NCBI GenBank assembly: GCA_016098155.1
Contig: JAAAJB010000357.1
Coordinates: 1 to 36,420, forward strand
Direction: 5' to 3'
Length of the DNA: 36,420 nucleotides
Source of the DNA: Actinomortierella ambigua
Taxonomy: Eukaryota > Mortierellomycota > Mortierellomycetes > Mortierellales > Mortierellaceae
The position numbers and the translations under genes were made by a program. This document shows, one piece after another, positions 32,950-36,420 of the stretch (position 1 is its first letter; each line of letters starts with the position of its first letter). The notes beneath the pieces are model-generated. The model saw nothing but the letters and a program-made list of their open reading frames with translations. It was not told the DNA's origin and searched no databases.

Positions 32950-34535
32950 TCAAAATATTCCCCTTCTGCCCTGCAGTTTGTGCGTGATTCTTTGAAATGG
33001 GTTCGCCTTCCATCCACGCAGTAGTCTGTAGTAGCATGTGGTACGATGCACCACCACAGCCTTTTTTATTCCGCGTCAGTTCAACAGTGATATCGTAGTA
33101 CAAGTATGTTCTTTTCCCTCTAAACTTCCCCTAAATAGATCCAGATTTTTCTTGGTTGACCCGAGATCGTGACCATGCTTGTTCTCAAACAAGACTTTCA
33201 GTTATTCTACTCCAAAAATAAATTTGTTGTCACCATCGCTCCATGCTTGTGTTAAACTCGCTGACCCTCCCTCCCCCTCCTGCTCGGCGTGTTTGCGGGA
33301 GTGCTGGGCTTTGAACCCCAGATACTCATCAGAAAGATGTTAAAATTTGGTCAACTGGAAGAGAAAGGTCGTGCAGCACACTGTAAGGGCAGTCTTCTAG
33401 ACAGTCCACACGCGACAAGAGTAGTGGAAGGAGAGCTTACGCCAATGCAATCCAATTTTATACGGGCAAGGGCAACCCGGGGACTGGGAGTTAAGCACTA
33501 CTGCAACAGCCCAAAGATCATTTTGACTCCGAGAAAGATAAAGTTGGGCTGCGTGCTGTGTTGTGTAACTGAAAGAACGCGAAGCCTATCCAGCGTCGGC
33601 TAAATATGCAGCTCGAATTCAAGGTTTTTAGTCATCGCTACCGCGCGATTTCTATTCTTCTTCTTCTTTTCTCTCCTCTTCTCTCTTTTCCCCTCTTCTC
33701 CTCTCTTCTCCAACTCATCTTACAGTGATGGAATGAATGGTACGCTTTGAAGCCGGAAAAATCACAAAAGTGGAGTTTGCAGCGGTGCTCTCACGCCTGA
33801 CGTCCTCGCCGATATAGCGCACTCGCTTGCTTGGTCTCCACGTCTTGAGCAAACTCGAGCGACTGTCGTGTGGTTGGTGTCATCAGTCCAGTAGTACGTA
33901 GGTGAGAGCTGGCAGTGGAGGCGAGGGTTAAGCTGATGGACAGCTTAGACATACCAAACAACTCTTTCACCTCCACAGTTGGTGCGCTCCCGCGAGTACG
34001 ATAGCGACTGCAGCATGCGTATCGTAGGACTTCTGGTAATACCTATTTTTGACTGATAGGAAGTCCGAGTCGACGCACTCCAGTACCGCGGGCACACCCA
34101 CCAGCTTCGCCTTTCCTTTGACCACGTTTCGTCCTCGCGCTCATCGTCTTCGTCGACATCCTCCCCCTCCCCTCCCCTCCTCTTCTACCTGAACTGGTTG
34201 CCATCCTCGCCTTCAATGTACGGGTCATGATAGGTGGCATGATGCAAGAATGTTCGAAGGTGTAATGTGAGAAAGGAGAGGCCATGGAATGTGGCGGTTT
34301 ATAAAAGCCTGTGAATATCCTTGTTGCATCTGCTGGCTGGGTTGCAAAACGTCCTTGCGCTTAACACTTAAAGTTCTCTACGCATCTTTCGAGACCATTT
34401 ACCGCACATCTGCGTCGTTTACTCGCGCTGCTGATCATAATTAATTGACAAAAGAAATATTCTTTCTTCTTCTCTCATTGTCGCTCTCTGCCTGCCTGAG
34501 AAGTTGATTCACAATCATGAGAATGATGCCCGAGG
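32950..34535. other. Gene-poor stretch with weak coding remnants
   Basis: No convincing gene. Frames at 33289-33603 (+), 33791-33976 (-) and 34043-34285 (-) have no recognised domain. A TC-rich tract is at 33655-33715. The minus-strand sequence from about 34200 to 33790 has protein-like stretches in shifting frames (for example KELFGMSKLSISLTLAS), which could be retroelement debris. Confidence 0.35.
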
Positions 34536-34980
34536 TTAGGTCACCAAAACAAGATAGATTGCGTCTTGTCTGCTAAAGTGGTGAACAAGATCACCTACAA
34601 TCTGAATGCTGTCGGACTGCATGCAAAGTTGGTCCGAGTCTAATAAGGCCCCATGACTTCGAAGCTGCCTTAGTATGTGTAACTGAACAGCACTGTAGGT
34701 GCCATCTACCCCAATAAGGATGTCTCCGGCAAACGAGGACCCATCTTCGGTACAGTAGCATCGGATGCCGTGCTCATCATGCTCGATCCACTCGACAGTT
34801 TTCCTTACCTGGAGTAGTCGTCGTCCGTACTTTACTCCTCGGCTCGCATGACGAGCCTCTTCCTTGAGGTCTGGCTGCCTTCATCAAACTGCCGGTGTTG
34901 ATGCCAAAGAATTGATTTTGCATTCTGTGAAGCCAACAGTGACAGGGACGACCTTGTCGCTTTTCTATGAGCACATCCAA
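34536..34980 (-). pseudogene. Frameshifted fragment of an FAD-dependent monooxygenase
   Basis: The minus strand encodes parts of the FAD-binding monooxygenase family (FAD_binding_3 type). One frame reads QFFGINTGSLMKAARP and then must shift, near plus position 34866-34872, to continue DLKEEARHASRGVKYGRRLL, EWIEHDEHGIRCYCTEDGSS and GDILIGVDGTYSAV. The last is the family's GD(I/V)L-GADG motif, here with Val for Ala and, after SAV, Gln for the usual Arg. The N-terminal dinucleotide-binding fold and everything after LLDSDQ are missing, and the frame ends at 34536. Truncation at both ends plus a frameshift point to a dead remnant; a sequencing error would explain only the shift. Confidence 0.6.
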
Positions 34981-35349
34981 CAGTCGAAGGTTTCTTCGGC
35001 CAGTTCGATGATGTCAGAGCCTTTAGGACAGACCACAAGATAGTCGGGTGAACAGGGCATCAACATTCGGCGTTCATGCCTGGCCAGGCAACTCGGCCAG
35101 GAGGGGCTGTGTCGGAGAACTGGTAGAGGTGGCCACCTGAGAAATAGCAGAGAGAGACAGCGGTTGACAAGTTGTGCCAGAGAAAGGAGGGAGAGGGAGA
35201 ATGTACGTGTGTATGAATGTGTGTGTGTGTGAGAGAGAGTGTGTATTTGCTCATGTACGTTTGCTTCCTCGCACGGACCACTTTCCTATATCTTTCTCCC
35301 CGTTTGCCTTTTACCCTCTCTCTCCTCTGTCCTTCTTTCATTCACCAAC

Positions 35350-35665
35350 CATGCCATCGCACTCCAAAAGTAATGTCATTCATTCATGCATTCCGGGTCG
35401 AGCCCTCTTTCGAAGACCTCAGTCGCCTGCTAGCGCCAGCCGCAAGTCTGCCAAGGACAAGGCCTTTCTCATGCACTCAGCATGGCCACCATTCCCATGC
35501 ACTCAGCATGGCTGCCATTCTCATGCATTCAGCAAGGCCGCCGTTCTTATGCATTCAGCTAATGTCGCCATTCCTATGCATTCAGTGAATGTGGCCTCAA
35601 CCATGGGATTGCCCGACTTAACCATCGTTCTTTGCCTGTTCTTTGTTTTTGTTCTTTGCTCATAG
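35350..35665 (+). other. Possible first exon or decayed gene start with pyrimidine-rich leader
   Basis: A CT-rich leader (35281-35343) is followed by CACCAACCATG, a good fungal start context, and a frame MPSHSKSN that runs 104 codons to 35665. Half of that frame is made by the 26-bp tandem repeat, so it is not a convincing protein. It might be the first exon of a spliced gene that continues into the repeat-rich frame at 35838-36420; possible splice sites are present at 35665-35666, 35704-35705 and 35837-35838, but the model is unproven. Confidence 0.35.
35471..35600 (+). repeat. 26-bp minisatellite, five units
   Basis: ATGCA(C/T)TCAG is repeated at 35471, 35497, 35523, 35549 and 35575, exactly 26 bp apart each time. 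Units drift progressively, e.g. GCATGGCC, GCATGGCT, GCAAGGCC, CTAATGTC, TGAATGTG. A period not divisible by three rotates the reading frame, so the array is unlikely to be selected as protein. Confidence 0.85.
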
Positions 35666-35837
35666 CCTCGTATTCGTCTTACTCCGCGCGTGCTACGCCA
35701 ACAGGTTTGTCTTTTCCCACATAGAACCTGTAGCACAGTCTATCCTGTGTCTTCCTCACTCTTCTAACTCCTGTTTTCTCTTCTCCGTCTTCATTTGGTC
35801 ACCTCACTAAGCTGGCTCCCGTCGACTCCGCTCACAG

Positions 35838-36420
35838 AGCCCTACTCCTCGTCGTCGCGACTGTCAGTATCGTGACGGACGCCCTATTCCACAGCATCAA
35901 GGCCGCCAACGCCCACGCACTCCGAGCCCGCCTCGCACAGGCTGCCGCCGCCCGCGCACCCCAAGCCCGCATCACCAAGGCCACTGCCGCCCGCCTACCC
36001 AAAGTCAGCTTCGCGAAGGCCGCCATCACCCGCGCACCCCAAGCCCGCTTCACCATGGCCGCCAACGCCCACGCACTCCGAGCCCGCCTCGCGCAGGCTG
36101 CCGCCGCCAGCGCACCCCAAGCCCGCATCATCAAGGCCACCGCCGCCCGCTCACCCAAAGTCAGCCTCGCGAAGGTCACCATCGCCCGCGCACCCCAAGC
36201 CCGCTTCGCCATGGCAGCCATGGCCCACGCACCCCGATTCCACCTCACCAAGGTCACCAGCGCCCGCTCACCCGAAGCCAACGTCGCAAAAGCTGCCGCC
36301 GCCGACCCACCCAAAGCACGCCCACCCAAAACCCGCCCAACCGGCAAGCCCTGACCACGGCGTACAGCGGCAAAGACGCGTGGGAGGCGTTCCTGGAGGA
36401 GGTCGTAGACTGGCAGGAGG
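35838..36420 (+). CDS. Arg/Pro-rich 13-residue-repeat protein, 3' end outside window (possible retroelement Gag)
   Basis: An open frame without stops from 35811 to the window end; an acceptor-like CTCACAG ends at 35837. Up to about 36310 it encodes 13-residue units of the type RPRTPSPxxxGxx, then a non-repetitive stretch AYSGKDAWEAFLEEVVDWQE at the edge. That last peptide has the amphipathic F/W spacing seen at the start of Gag-like domains of Ty3-type elements, but the match is short. Because the 39-bp period is a multiple of three and the DNA is GC-rich, the other plus frame (35872-36354, Ala-rich, ending at 36354) and a minus frame are open too. This frame is preferred because it alone continues into non-repetitive, globular-looking sequence. 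It has no visible start; an upstream exon is expected. Confidence 0.45.
35902..36310 (+). repeat. 39-bp tandem repeat, GC-rich, with 156-bp higher-order period
   Basis: About ten units of 39 bp sharing a core like CGCGCACCCCAAGCCCGC. Four consecutive units form a 156-bp block: the sequence beginning GCCGCCAACGCCCACGCACT at 35902 recurs at 36058 with few changes. GC content is far above the neighbouring DNA. The array breaks down after about 36310. Confidence 0.85.

Noticed and set aside
33295..33330. tRNA-like T-arm on the minus strand (GGTTCAAAGCC)
   Set aside because: No matching acceptor stem or anticodon arm could be built around it.
35832..36347. Minus-strand and Ala-rich plus-strand frames across the 39-bp repeat
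   Set aside because: All are open because the repeat period is divisible by three and GC-rich; they end with the repeat, whereas the preferred frame continues into non-repetitive sequence.
1..36420. CRISPR arrays, rRNA, bacterial-type operons or prophage
   Set aside because: No regularly spaced identical repeats with unique spacers and no rRNA signature were seen; the spliced genes show a eukaryotic chromosome.

Overview
The window looks like nuclear DNA from an early-diverging fungus. Genes are on both strands and split by short GT-AG introns with GTAAGT/GTATGT donors, and several introns carry TACTAAC-type branch points. Intergenic DNA is rich in CT/GA tracts. The gene set (cofilin, Gna1, Prp38-type splicing factor, RSPRY1-like and ANKRD40-like proteins, a SET-domain methyltransferase, a Fanzor remnant, FAD-monooxygenase debris) fits Mortierellomycotina or a relative best. 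That placement is inference, not proof.

Left part (1-25.1 kb) is an ordinary, gene-dense housekeeping region. In order: the 3' end of a Fanzor (eukaryotic TnpB-like) gene (+, cut by the window edge); cofilin (-) with an 846-nt intron directly after its start codon; a two-finger Msn2-like C2H2 transcription factor (-) with a 1.16-kb intron between its fingers and a long purine-rich upstream region; an ANKRD40-like protein (-) whose third intron holds a 10-N assembly gap; an RSPRY1-like SPRY/RING protein (+) with a 660-residue low-complexity tail; glucosamine-6-phosphate N-acetyltransferase (-) embedded between two long disordered extensions; a SET-domain lysine methyltransferase (+) with a 13-nt micro-exon; an unrecognised 80-residue protein (-); and a Prp38-like splicing factor (+) with a 12-nt micro-exon, which shares a 162-bp divergent promoter with the 80-residue gene. 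Splice models were built by hand from donor, acceptor, phase and domain continuity. Each complete model sums to a multiple of three.

Right part (25.1-36.4 kb) is accessory in character: few genes, many short broken frames. It carries three tandem, same-strand copies of an unrecognised 129-residue secreted protein. The first two sit in a segmental duplication of about 1 kb that includes the promoter. A fourth, unrelated small secreted cysteine-containing protein has a 5'UTR intron. Further right are a pair of diverged repeat copies, a frameshifted FAD-monooxygenase fragment, a 26-bp minisatellite, and a GC-rich 39-bp (13-codon) tandem repeat. The repeat lies in a frame that runs off the right end into a non-repetitive peptide, perhaps a retroelement Gag.

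No rRNA, tRNA or CRISPR array was found. The most interesting signals are the Fanzor end, the secreted-protein triplication, the unusual domain architectures of the Gna1 and RSPRY1 homologues, and the two micro-exons.
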